Position numbers and translations under genes: made by a program. Positions 10,262-20,539 of a stretch of 64,000 nt of DNA are shown in pieces. Positions within the stretch are counted from its first letter, which is position 1; every line of letters starts with the position of its first letter. This stretch comes from Sclerotiophoma versabilis (lineage: Eukaryota > Ascomycota > Dothideomycetes > Pleosporales > Didymellaceae): positions 310,001 to 374,000 of the forward strand of contig JAAROD010000058.1 of NCBI GenBank assembly GCA_012274445.1, in the 5' to 3' direction. The notes under the pieces are model-generated. The model was not told the DNA's origin and searched no databases. It was given only the letters and a program-made list of their open reading frames with translations.

Positions 10262-11031
10262 CTAGCCCATAGCTAAAATTATCACTAATAATCTCACCCG
10301 TCGTGTTGTATTTGAAGAAGGCGTGGTTTTCACGGTAGTTTTTTGTTCGTTGGTGCGGCCTTCATCTGTGTCGAGTGGAATGCCTCCATCAATTGCATGT
10401 GTTATGGAGCAGTGCTGGAGGTAGGTCCTGGACTTGTTAGGTATGAGAGCCATTCCTTGATGGAACGAGACAGAGACATTGTTCATTGTTATCACACCAC
10501 TCAGATCCAAGGTAATCGGCCGTTCGTCATCGGTGGTCCAGACCATTAATGTGCCAAATCTGAAGCCCTCGGTGATCGCGTAGTAGACCCCGTCGCGTTT
10601 GTACAATGAGACCGTCTCTGTATTGTTCCAGAAAGCCGAAACTGTACATATCGCATGGCCCATTGTGCTTGTTCTTTAATATCTCCAAAATGAATGTTTC
10701 AAGCGCCTTTGTCAAGTTCAGATCTTCATGCTGCTGCCAATCTACATCCTTGTTCAAAAAAACCGCGCCCGATGATCGAAGAAGATTCCGATCAACGAGT
10801 TCGATCCTTTCTCAGGTAATGTTACCCCTACGGGAATCGAACAATACACGCGAAGGTTCATGTTCAGGGTGAATCGTCACCCCTTGATCTCGAAATTGGC
10901 GAGCAAGCGTGGCAGCATCTGATAACGTACTACACGAGATCCCGTCGTCTTGTATGTATGATAAGTCAGAGCTCAGACGCAAGTCAGATTCGTGGTTGCA
11001 ACAAACAGGTCACCACAGGCTGTAGTGCGTA
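10262..11031 (-). pseudogene. Decayed gene of unknown family
   Basis: Three minus-strand frame segments look like pieces of one protein. From about 11031 a piece reads TTACGDLFVATTNLTCV. Shifted in frame, the next runs DLSYIQDDGISCSTLSDAAT and LARQFRDQGVTIHPEHEPSR, is interrupted by TGA near 10815 (RGNIT, stop, ERIELVDRN), and continues through HEDLNLTKALETFILEILKN. From 10663 the last piece (MGHAICTVSAFWNNTETVSL onward) is in a further frame and runs to 10262, with NNVSVSFHQGMALIPNKSRT and a hydrophobic end RRVRLLVIILAMG. The coding character changes frame exactly where the pieces meet. The TGA is one C-to-T step from CGA. I do not recognise the family; cysteines and a possible terminal membrane segment suggest a surface or secreted protein. 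Confidence 0.45.
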
Positions 11032-12111
11032 CATTGATAAAGTCCAGTTGAACAAGCGATGTCCTGCAATGCAAACGGGAGCTCCCGCACGATGAGATTT
11101 GAAAAGAAAATCTCGACTATCAGTGCTGTGGGCATAGTTGCCTTAACCACAGGCATATTATCTTAATATACTCAAACCTTACACACACGTAGGGGCTGGC
11201 GCGGAACTTGAATTTCAACCTTTTCCAGATAGTAGGAACTTTCATATATACCAAGATCTGGTTCTCTCACAGTATCCCACCGGTTCTCTGGTCAAGGGTG
11301 TCGGAGATGGCTGCCCGTTTTTCTGTCGAGAGTGTTAGTACCGCAGTGCAGATCTAGGTAATGAGGCATGGAGCATACAATGCGAACCCTTGATCAAGAC
11401 GTATATGGGAAGGATACAGATAGCGCGTCTCTTGGAGCATCTAGAAGTAGAACGTACGCACGCCATTTGTCTCCCTGTGGAGTACCCGGTCGTGGGATCG
11501 TTATGATTGCGCTTAAAGGCCCGACCATGATGAGCAAGATTAGGAGCGCAATAACAAGGAAACCTTTACGCTATCCTCTTAGTTCACAATTGTAGGCTGT
11601 GGTGAAGGGAGGTATATGCCTCACTAGCGAAGACCCGTTATTATACTACCCGCTGTTATACTACCCGCTGTTATAATATCCGCTGTTGTATGTTATTGCT
11701 GTTTCTTTTGCTTTTACAAGAAACAGTCTATTATTCCCCCTCTTTGCTCTTTTGTCTGTGGTCATCCTCTTTCCTGCGCCTTCCGCTTGATGATGATGAC
11801 CAGTTCGACTCAATTCGATGCTCAGGGGATGTAGATTGGTTCTGCATCTAGATGAGTAGCGAAGCGTGGCCGTCATGGATGCCAATCCAGCCTTTTCGTG
11901 TTCTGTCGGGAGGGGTATGCTTGGAAGGGCGTTGTGGGTGGTGATAGATTTCAGTGGCAGGGGGCTTCTGAACTCACGGGGCTTACTGTTAGTTAGATAA
12001 GGGGCGTGTGGGACGGGACGATAAGAAGAGCGGTGTTCGAATGCGAACGCTGCTTTGCCAATGCGTAATGACAGTCTGAACGTAACGATATCCTCCTGTA
12101 ATCCCAAAACC
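11032..12111. other. Intergenic, edge of the decayed island
   Basis: No gene seen. It contains the long form of the dispersed repeat (11585-11715). The open minus-strand frame 11661-12161 overlaps the last exon of the next gene and has no domain; I treat it as chance. Confidence 0.5.
11585..11715 (+). repeat. Dispersed repeat, copy 2 (expanded form)
   Basis: Same element and orientation as 4726-4811, from CACAATTGTAGGC to TTTCTTTTGCTTTT. It is longer by about 45 bases because the CCCGCTGTTNTA core is repeated in tandem (roughly four copies of a 15-base unit, CCCGCTGTTATACTA, between about 11634 and 11691). The short copy has one core. No open frame, terminal inverted repeat or target duplication was seen. 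Confidence 0.8.
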
Positions 12112-13752
12112 TTAATCAGTCCGCGTCTTGCTGGCCTCCCTGCTACTCCCCTCGCCGTCAACTACAGGGTCGTAGTGTTTCCTCGCAGACGCAACAGTAG
12201 GGTTGGCTTCCTTCAAGCCCCTGCTCGCACCATCCTCGATATCACTGTCCTCGCCGTCAAGACCGGCCTCTCTCCTCCTGCGCTGGCGTTCAAGCCACTC
12301 ATCGTCATCCTCGTCCTCATCGTCTTCGCCTCCCACGCCCTGGTATCCTGATTCCTGCCCCGCAGGATCCTTGATAAAGCCGTCTACGATCCAGTACTGC
12401 ATTGCGTTCATGATCAGCGGGAACACGAACATGACAAACGTGATCTGCAGCGCGGTGTTTCCTTCTGTCCATCGGAGCGCCCAGTCGCCAACCCAGGCAA
12501 TCCACGGCAGGAGGGCGAAGATGGCGAGCACGCAGAGCTTCATGCCGATTAGGCCGAGGAAGTAGATGACGGACTGCTTCAGCCACCATGTTGCGCGCGG
12601 GGGGTGGCCATAGTTGCCGGAGCGGATGGACTCGGGCGGGTTTGCGAGGGGCGTAAGGAGAAATGCGCGGTGCAGGAGTTTGAGGAGCAGCACGAGGATA
12701 GGAATGCCGATTGTGGTCTGTTGTGGATGGTCAGCATTTGCACGTCTTCAGAGGTCTGGGATGGAATATGTGGACTTACGTCGATGGCGAGGTTGAGCAG
12801 GTAGAAAGAGCACGGGTTGGGCTCGTCGCCTTTCTCGGCAGTCACGGCGGCTTGAGCTGCGGCTTGTGTTTGGGCCTGGACGTCGAACTGGCCCGACGAC
12901 AGCATGGACATGAGGATGTTGGCAAGGTGCAGCAGCACGGAGCCGAAGACCTGCTTGGACACGTCGAAGAACCAGATCTTCACTGGGCGGCGGGGGTGTT
13001 CCCGCAACCTCTTAATCGCAAGCGACGACACGGCAAGCAGACCCAGCGCGCCCTGAACGAGCAGAGCGAAGTCGCCCAGGAGGTTGCATTCGCCTTTCCC
13101 GTCCTCGCCCTCGAGCGGGTGCTTGCCCGCAGCGCTTGCAATGTCGGACGGTGCAGCGGTCGGGGCTGCGAATGCCACCGAGCTAGATTCCTCGGCGGGA
13201 GGCGTGGGCATGGTCTCGCCGCCTGCCGCCTCGGTCTTCGGCGCCTCGTCGACATGCGTAGGCGTAGGCTTGCCAGGCAGAATGGGCTCGTTGCCATGCT
13301 GCGGCTCATCAACAGGCTCAGCCTTCACACCCGTGATCCCAAGAAGCTCCGTCTCGAAGACTGCGCCGATTAGCCCAAGATGCTCCGCCAACACCATCAA
13401 GACACTCACCCAACGTGCTCCCTGCAGGAATCGGCCCAACCCGTTGACTCCCATACGCCATGCCCGGGGGGATAGTCAGCTTCCGGCCCTCCCCAATGCA
13501 CATGCCCAGCAGCCCCTTATCCCACCCGGCGATAACCTGGCCAGCGCCGAGCTTGAACTCAAACGGCCTGCCGCTGTCGAAGTTGGAGTCGAACTGGGTG
13601 CCGTCGGTAAGCGTGCCCTTGTACTTCATCTGCACCGTGTCGCCATTCTTGGTTTTGCGCACGCATTCAACGGGCGTGGTGACGATGACGTCGAGGTTCT
13701 GCGCGTAGACGAGAGCGGGGAAGACCGCGAGGGCGGTGGTGAGGAGCCGCAT
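12112..13752 (-). CDS. FKBP-type prolyl isomerase fused to a STIMATE membrane domain
   Basis: Model: exons 13752-13410, 13360-12780 and 12717-12112, 509 residues. The introns (13361-13409, 12718-12779) have GTGAGT/GTAAGT donors, and the first has a GCTAAT branch site. Residues 1-17 are a signal peptide ending VYA. Residues 25-125 are an FKBP2-like domain (QMKYKGTLTDGTQFDSNFDS, VIAGWDKGLLGMCIGEGR, AYGSQ, LVFETELLGI), normally an ER-lumen folding catalyst. Where FKBP2 proteins end, this frame continues through a Pro/Glu/Ala linker (about 126-203) into a PF12400/STIMATE domain (GECNLLGDFALLVQ, KIWFFDVSKQ near 242-251) with several membrane helices, as in yeast YPL162C, then an acidic tail. No stop codon lies between the parts. 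A separate STIMATE product could start at an internal ATG (13209-13211, residue 165), but the FKBP part then still lacks its own stop unless splicing differs. Domain calls are firm; one versus two products is not settled. Confidence 0.8.
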
Positions 13753-14718
13753 GTTGGCGCTGTATGCGCGTAGAAGGCAGTATGTGAAGGACGTGGTGAT
13801 GTCTCACGGGGAGAATGTCTGCACGCGGTCGGACGTCGTCTGTCTCAGCGGGAGGCTTGAGCGCGAGCTACCGGCGTAACCTCCGGAGTCCGGGCAGCAA
13901 TGTGAAACGCGAATCCAAGCTTCCCAGCTGCCTGGCACGGAGAATGGAGATTAGGAAGTCCGTGAGAGACGTCGGAGGGGAGAAGACATGGGGAAAGTGT
14001 GATTGGCGTTCGCTGAGACATGCACCTAGGCACGCGCCTCGATTGTTGCCACCAGTAGTCTACCGCATTAGGCAAGTCAAGTCTCACCCCAACCATCATA
14101 CTTCTTCTGCAAGCCACAGCAAGCACGACAACATGCACATCCAACACACTGCTTCGTTGCTCAATGCGCACTGAAAAGCTGCCTGGCACGAAGAAACAGA
14201 GACTGCAAAGACAGAGACTGCAAGCCCGCAGCCACTAACCAATTCGTATTAGAAGACACAGTGTGCGCGTGATGAGCAGCTTGTGGTTGAAGCGTGCACC
14301 TAGGCAGCAATTAGAGCATTGCCACATCTGGCTTGGGAAGGGACCGTTGCCCGCGGATCTCAGATCTGCATGCATGGAAGCTTGGCCAGGCCTCGCTCTA
14401 TCCTCGGGCTGAATTCAATTGTACGTCGCCTGAACTTACTTGCACGTCGCCTGAACTTACTTGCACGTCGCCTGAACTCACTCGCACTCGCACTCGCTCG
14501 TCGCCCAAGCGCTCACACTATCTCAAGCCAACAATCTAGCGACGCAAGAAAAGATGTGTATTCAGTTCTAGGGAAGGGTATCTCCCAAGCCACGCTTATC
14601 CCACGCTTTGCCCACGCTTGTAACCTTAAAACGCCCATATATGCAGTCACATGCAATTCCAAAGTCCACGAAAATAAATAAAAAATGCGCTTCTAACTAC
14701 CGCTGAGACGCGGTGCTG
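13753..14718. other. Intergenic between two minus-strand genes
   Basis: Holds the promoter of the FKBP-STIMATE gene, a 21-base tandem repeat (14421-14483) and the 3' flank of the transporter gene. No coding region is supported. Confidence 0.5.
14421..14483 (+). repeat. Tandem repeat, three units of 21 bp
   Basis: Three head-to-tail units with the core ACGTCGCCTGAACTTACTT; the third differs at a few bases and is followed by CTCGCACTCGCACTCGCTCG, a degenerate short repeat. The unit length is a multiple of three, so a chance open frame shows repeated RRLNLLA, but no gene is supported. Confidence 0.85.
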
Positions 14719-16662
14719 CTAGTCCAAATCCTCAGGCCTCTTGACCGGGCTGGCTCTTGCAGCAGAATCTGCACCCGCTGGCCCACCAATGCCAGGAGCA
14801 AGCTGCAGACTCGCCCTGATGCCTCTGTTCACACTGACAGACGGTCTGTTTCTGCCTTGGTCAGGGTCCGCCGTGTTGATCGGCGCGTACTCGTCGTGGC
14901 CATCCAGATGCACTTTGAGGAGGTGATCTTCCCTCATCTTCTTGATCTTCATGTAGTTGTACAGCGCGATGCTACCAATGGTGACCACCAGGCCGGTGAG
15001 GTTGATGGGCGTGAGCGGGTCGTTGAAGACGAGATTTGCGGTCGTGATGGTCACGACTTCCTTGAAGATGCCGCAGATGCTGAGGGTTACGACCGAGGTG
15101 CGCTTCAGCAGAGCGAACTCGGAAGAGGTCATGAGGAAGGCAAGACAGCCGGGGAAGAGGAGAATGCCAATGCCGAGGGCGGTACCTTTCTGGTCGAAGA
15201 GACGTCCAAGGCCTTCTTGGAGGGCGCCGAAGCCCTCGACTGGCACGGCGAGGACGAATATGCTGATGAACATGACGGGTGCTAGGAAAAAAATCGAGGA
15301 GAATGGGTTCGCGGTTGCGGGGTTGCGGAGGAGGAGGATCTGAGTGAGGGACCAACGGAAGCCAGATGAGCAGGCCGAGGCCATGACGAGAATGAAGCCC
15401 AGGGCGTGGAAGGCGGTTTCGCCGGCGACCATCATGACGACGCCGATAGTCATGATGGCGATGATGAGGACAAGGCGCCACGAGGGCTGCTCGAGGCGGA
15501 AGAGAAAGGCGAAGATGAGGACGAAACCCAGTGCAGAAGACTTGCACATGGCTGTTGCTGTTAGCTGTAATCCATATGGTGCAGAGGGCGCGCTTACTGA
15601 AGAAAGTCAAGGAAATAAACTTCAAACTCGTGTTGCCCAGGCCAATGTCCATGCCTGTGGCGGCACCACAGGGCCCGATTCGGGAAAAGTAGAACCACTT
15701 GGTCATGAGCGGCTTCTTGGGGTCTAATGGTTCGACACGTGCACCGGGCGCGTGGGAGTCGAGCGAGTCGTGTCGCGGCCGCAGAGAGGGTACCAGAAAC
15801 AGAACAAGGGAGGCGAGCGAGAACTGCACAATCATGTGCAGGCAGGTGGTGAACAAAGGAAAAGGAAAGATGTTTTGGGTGGCCCCGTCGCCTTTCTCGA
15901 CTTTGAACATCCACTTGTTGTAGACGGAGATGGAGATGGAGAAGAGGTACCTGGGGCGTGTTAGCAGCGGCGCGTTGCAGGCCAGCGGGTCACTCCCTAC
16001 CATAGACAGATCAGGGCCACGTTGATGACCATGGACCGGTACAGGCTCTGGTCGGCGAGGGCCTTCTCCTCCTTGGTGAAGGTGAGGGCGGCGTCGGGCA
16101 CGATGCGGTTGTCGAGCAGCGTGTTCCTCCGCTTCCGCCGTGCATTCTTGCGGCGCACCTTCTTGGTCAGGCCCGTCTCCTCGTCGTCCTCCAGACCGTC
16201 GGCGCTCATGTCGCCAAGCTCCAAGTCGGTGCTGTCGCTGCGCGATGCGCTGTCTGAGGCGTGCCCCGAGCTGTCCTCGCCCTCCTCGGCAATGTGGTCG
16301 TCGCGCCGCCTCCTGCTCCTGTGCCTGCGCTCCTTGGTGCTCGTGGCGGCGGCAGTGCCGGTGATGGACGCGGATCGCCGTCTCGTCGACTGCTCCATGC
16401 CCCCGAGCGTCGCACCCGTCGGCGTGGGCGGGTGGAGGAGCTTCGCTGCGTCTGCCGGGCGTCGCTTGGGCGGTGCGGCAGCGGTGCGGCGAGGTGCGTC
16501 GTCGTCGTCGCCGTCGCTGCTAAGGTCGGAGAGGCTGCTGGTCGAGGGCGGGCTGCTCAGTGTGCGCAGCGGGAATTCATCGCCCGGGTGCAGCAACGTG
16601 TCAGGCGGCTGTCGCGAAGCGGTGTCGTCGAGCCAGCGTGCTACGGCTGCGTCTGAAGTCAT
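14719..16662 (-). CDS. Triose-phosphate-transporter-like DMT carrier
   Basis: Model: exons 16662-16001, 15950-15598 and 15551-14719, 615 residues; introns of 50 and 46 nt. Residues 1-210 are a hydrophilic Ser/Pro/Asp/Arg-rich tail ending in a basic run (KKVRRKNARRKRR). From about residue 212 there are roughly ten membrane helices with TPT/EamA features: SISVYNKWMF, PLFTTCLHM, DIGLGNTSLKFISLTFFTMC, KSSALGFVLIFAFLF, GFRWSLTQILL and ALLKRTSVVTLSICGIFKEV. Members sit in Golgi, ER or vacuole membranes and exchange sugar phosphates or nucleotide sugars; the substrate cannot be told from sequence. The basic, acidic N-terminal extension is common in filamentous fungal members. The C-terminal tail is hydrophilic. 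The start ATG at 16662 is the only one that keeps the conserved extension. Confidence 0.88.
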
Positions 16663-17325
16663 GTTTACCCCCGGCCTCGCGCCTGATTCGTCTAGTCCAC
16701 TTGGCGATCAGATGAGCTGGGCCCGCCGAGCGTGCGGAGCTAGCATCAGGGGCTGCCGCGGGCGGGAGCATGCGCTGCTGGCGATGATGTCGACGGAGCC
16801 TCGCTGCAGGCACGATGGCGGCAGGCGGCGGAAGCTGGGCGCAGGAAGCTGGACGCTGGACGCTGGAAGCATGCAGTTGCCGCCCGCAGATCGTCTGCAG
16901 TCTGGATGAAGGCTGTGACACTCCGCGCCTCGACCAGGGTGCGGCACGCTGACAGTGAAACCCGCCCAATCGTCCAGCACGCCTCGCCTGCTCCCTCTGA
17001 GCGGGGAAGCGTGCTGTGGCTGCTGTGGCTACCACACCGGACCTGACCTGACCCATGACTTGTGCCTGTCAACACAGACGCCTGTCACATAGCACACCCT
17101 AACTCTCACCTTGCACACCTTCAACTCTCACCTTGCACATGCTTTCGCGAGGCCAGACTAGTGTTTTCATAATCAATGCTCACGTGTACTGCCTTTCCTC
17201 CTCGCCATGCCTGGAACCAGACATTGATATACGCCAAATGGACATGCCTGCGGGACTCCCCTCCTGCCTCCAAACGCCATTCCATGCACACTACCCTGGA
17301 CAAACAAAAGACACCAAAAACACGC
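16663..17325. other. Intergenic, no gene seen
   Basis: GC-rich promoter side of the transporter, then the 3' flank of the HYM1 gene. It includes a direct repeat of CTCTCACCTTGCACA (around 17103-17140). No supported gene. Confidence 0.5.
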
Positions 17326-18663
17326 TTATGCCGCCGCTGGCGGTGGAACGGGCTGGCTGGGTAGTTGCTCGATCTGCCGTATCAAGAAGCTCTTCTCATC
17401 GATGAATTGCTCGTCTTCTGTGCGGTCGTCGAGGAAATTGGGCAGGAAACGCAGCAGCTTCTCGCGGTTGCTGATCAAGATTCGCTGCACCGCCACAGAC
17501 TTGTTCGGGTTGGCAACAAAGACCTGCGCTGTCAGTATGGCCCTCTGATGCTTGCGTTAACATGCACGTACCTTGAACACATGGAATCCCTCGTAGTTGA
17601 TCATCCGCCTGTCGTCCCGCAACAGCTTCATGATGATCTTGAGATGCTCGCCCGAGTCCACATACTGCGTCATCACGCTATAGTTCGCTCGGTCGAGCAG
17701 AATTTCGCCCAGCAACTTGATAGACTGCCGCTTCGTCACGTAGCTCTCCGATGATATCAGCATTGTGTTGTACTTGGAGAAGAACATGTCAAAGTTCGTC
17801 TGTAAAAATGTGGCCACAAGTGGCTTGTGTTTGGTGAGGATTTCCTGTCTCCGTTAGCCATGGCATTCGGGCTTCGGAGGGACGCCCTTACCCTGAATGT
17901 GTTGAATGCATCCGCACTGAGTTCAAATGCACCCTTGTCTATCCAATCAAAGAACCGCCAGAATATACCGTTGCCAGTCGCCGCTATGTCCGGGTTGACA
18001 TTGGCAAGATCCAACTGCTTCCCGTCCTCGCCTTCGTCATATAGCAGCAACGCAGCAATTGCGTCGTACTTCAACGCCTCGCGTAATACCCCGCCACATG
18101 GCATGGCGCTTTCCCTTCTGTCATAGCCTCTGCACAGCGCTATTATGATGTCTGGGCGGAATTGTACAATGTGATGCAATACTTGAGGGTCTGATTGGCC
18201 GGCGGGCTTGTAGCGGAAAGCGGACGAGAAGACGACTTGGGCATCTTTGCGCGACTCAAACGGCAGTTTGTGTATGTTGATTGCTAGTACGTAGAGTAGG
18301 TCGTCGCTCAAGATAGCCGAGAGCAGCTGGAATACGAGTTCGGGATTAACTTCTGTGTCTATATCATCGTTAGCATTCCTTATTGAAGACAAGGAGTGAG
18401 CGTGCGCAATGCGCGCTAATAGATATATAGGAAAAGTGAGCAGTACCAGGCGTACCCTGAAGCCTCAGTTTCATCTGCTGCAGGTCCCGAGCAAGCTCCT
18501 CTTCCAACTAACAACGGTCAGCAACCTCGGGCTCGTCAGCGGCGGGGTACATTCATACCTTTGGGTTGGGCTTGTCCTCCTGGCTAAGGCGGATAGTGAG
18601 GTCCTTGGTCGACCGTGTGAGCTCGGCATTGCTCTTCTGTTTGTTTCGAAATAAGAATGCCAT
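17326..18663 (-). CDS. HYM1: MO25/Hym1 scaffold protein
   Basis: Model: exons 18663-18559, 18507-18456, 18358-17892, 17844-17572 and 17523-17326, 364 residues. The protein is an armadillo-like helical repeat scaffold that binds Ste20/germinal-centre kinases in the RAM/morphogenesis network (yeast Hym1, animal MO25). Recognisable segments: MAFLFRNKQKSNAELTRS at the start, then NPELVFQLL, LPFESRKDAQVVFSSAFRYK, ALKYDAIAALLLYDEG, FWRFFDWIDKGAFELSADAF, FLQTNFDMFFSKYNTMLISS, YVTKRQSIKLLGEILLDRAN, MKLLRDDRRMINYEGFHVFK and VFVANPNKSVAVQRILISNR. Length is normal for the family (about 340-370). Introns are 51, 97, 48 and 47 nt; the second is longest and lies where family members vary. The gene ends in a short Pro/Ala tail. 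It is co-oriented with a kinase gene upstream, with nothing to show that they are functionally paired. Confidence 0.93.
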
Positions 18664-19136
18664 ATTGAGGGGAGGTCCAGTACGGAGGGGTGATAGCCCA
18701 GAACGCGGTAAGGGAGGGGGGCTGTGGGCGCCAGACAGCTGCTATCTAGATGGCAAAAACATGCAGACGGTTTAGAGTCTGTTATGCCCACGAAGGGATG
18801 TTGTGGCGGTTGCTTACAGGGGTGTTATGCGGTTTGTTGTCGCGCTGCTAGTATGACGGAGGTCCAGAGCCCAGTGCAGCCCTACGGAAGGTGAAACCCT
18901 GCATCAACTAGCGCTTCCATCCTTGCCCATCACCCGCTGCCACATGGAACTACATCGCACACGATCACGTTGCAGAAGTTACCATAAGCAGAAGTTCCCA
19001 TGAGAGTACGAGTCAGTTTGGGCTACTTTAATATCTGTGTATTCTGTTGTCAAGCGCAAATCTATACATGTGTACGTTGTCTATCCTCTCCGCATTATTA
19101 TATCCTCCAGCATCACACGAGCGCACACTCGCTGGA
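18664..19136. other. Intergenic, HYM1 promoter and kinase 3' flank
   Basis: Nothing else seen. Confidence 0.5.
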
Positions 19137-20539
19137 CTACTCGCGAAAGTACGCATGGTCAAGAACCTGATTTCATGAGTTTGGCGTTCCTTGAGAGTGT
19201 GTGGACGTGCTTACCTTCAATGCCGTCATGCGTGCACCGCTCTCGTACCGCACGAGTTCTGAGACAAGGTCCTGCCCCTCTTCAGATACTCGTGGCAGCA
19301 GTTTACCCCAATGCTCTTCAGGATACTCGTGGAACTGCACTTTGCCCCAATCCGGGAATTTCGCTGCCTCCTGTATCTTGTTAGCTCAAACATCTGCTCC
19401 GTATGACGTTCTGCACTTACGGGCCATCGAGTTAATGTTGGCGTTCCCAGCTTCTTGAAGATGCTCTGCAGTAGCGCCAGGTCGCTCCCCAGTTCCCCAG
19501 AATCAAACAAGGTTGCGTGATCAGGGTCAAGTATCTCGGCTACAGTACAACCAGCCGCCCACAGATCAAGACTGCAGTTGTATGCCTTGTTGCCGAAAAG
19601 CAGCTCTGGCGGTCTGTAGCATGTTGTGCCGACGTCCGTAATCTTTGCGTCTGGTGCCTCAGAGTTTGAGACATCTGGCGCCCAAGCAATGCCAAAGTCG
19701 GCAAGGTAGGCTGGTCCATCGACGCTTTTGAGTAGTATGTTCGAGGGCTTGATGTCGCGGTGAATGATTCCATGATCGTGAATGAATGCGAGAGCAGAAA
19801 ACAAGTCTTTCAACCAGACCTTGATCTGCGGCTTTGCAAATTTGCCTTCTCGAAGCACCACGCCGAGGTCGAACGGCACAAACGGGAAAACCAGAACAAA
19901 TTTACCGCCATCCTCTCGGAAGGTGTCTATAAGTGGAATGACGTTGGGACATGCTGCTTTCTTTAGAATTTCGGCTTCTCGTCTCGAGTCATGCGGCGGC
20001 TCCATCATCGACGGCGAAGTGATCTTAAGTGCAACGAGGTTGGCTCGCGACGATGCGCCATCGGGAAAGTAACCGTCATTGTTCAAAGCAGGCGCCTTGT
20101 AGATGGCGGAGAATAGACCTTCTCGGTAGTAGAGAGCATTCTGATACATGCCCACTGAGATTGCGCCGGGAGTGGGTACGTACTTGGTGTCCTATGCATT
20201 TGTAAGCGGCCACTGTGGTTGGTATTATGGGGTATGTGGATGTTACCTCTGGAGTAGGAAACTGAAGGAACCGTGGAGGATAGCTCGCTACTTTCTCGTC
20301 GATTGAACTTTCATATTCGTCCTGAAGAATTGTCACTAACCAGCCACCGAAAAACGATAGAGCGCTCGTACGATAGAGCGGGCTTCGTCGTATATCCTAG
20401 TCTCGGCTATAATGGCTTCCCTGTGCGCATCACTTGCTGATAGCAAAGGATTCGAGGCATGATAGGCGTCTATTCTGCGAAAGATTAGCTTGATGCAGGC
20501 CAGCATTGCAAACAAGTGACGAGAAGAAGTAGACTGCAT
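19137..20539 (-). CDS. CMGC-type Ser/Thr protein kinase, CDK/CAK-like
   Basis: Model: exons 20539-20372, 20321-20247, 20191-19421, 19370-19215 and 19166-19137, 399 residues; introns 50, 55, 50 and 48 nt. Kinase motifs: a degenerate glycine loop (YYREGLFSAIYKA), VALKI (ATP lysine), the catalytic loop HRDIKPSNILL, ADFGIAW for DFG, TTCYRPPELLFG (PPE for APE) and DLWAAGCTVAEIL. The last exon is only ten codons with stop (VLDHAYFRE), the usual end of CDK-like domains. The activation segment (PDVSNSEAPDAKITDVGTT) has residues that could be phosphorylated. The best relatives are probably the fungal Csk1/CAK-type kinases that activate CDKs; this is inference. The N-terminal exon (MQSTSSRHLFAMLACIKL...) has no known domain and is the least certain part; translation could begin later. 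Confidence 0.82.

Noticed and set aside
5470..10815. Shared GATCCTTTCTNAGGTAAT at about 5475 and 10802 as another repeat
   Set aside because: The match is only about 18 bases without similarity in the flanks; chance or a weak splice-like motif is as likely.
10838..10860. T-loop-like GTTCGATTCCCG suggesting a tRNA
   Set aside because: The flanking bases do not form a T stem, acceptor stem or D arm; the motif lies in the decayed coding remnant.
11661..12161. Open minus-strand frame of 166 codons
   Set aside because: It overlaps the last FKBP-STIMATE exon and the dispersed repeat and shows no domain or protein-like composition.
16022..16909. Long plus-strand frame opposite the transporter N-terminus
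   Set aside because: It is the antisense of the Ser/Arg-rich N-terminal exon of the carrier, a common artefact of GC-rich low-complexity coding.
17326..20539. HYM1 and the CMGC kinase as a functional pair
   Set aside because: They are adjacent and co-oriented, but Hym1/MO25 partners are Ste20-type kinases, and the kinase here has CDK-like motifs.
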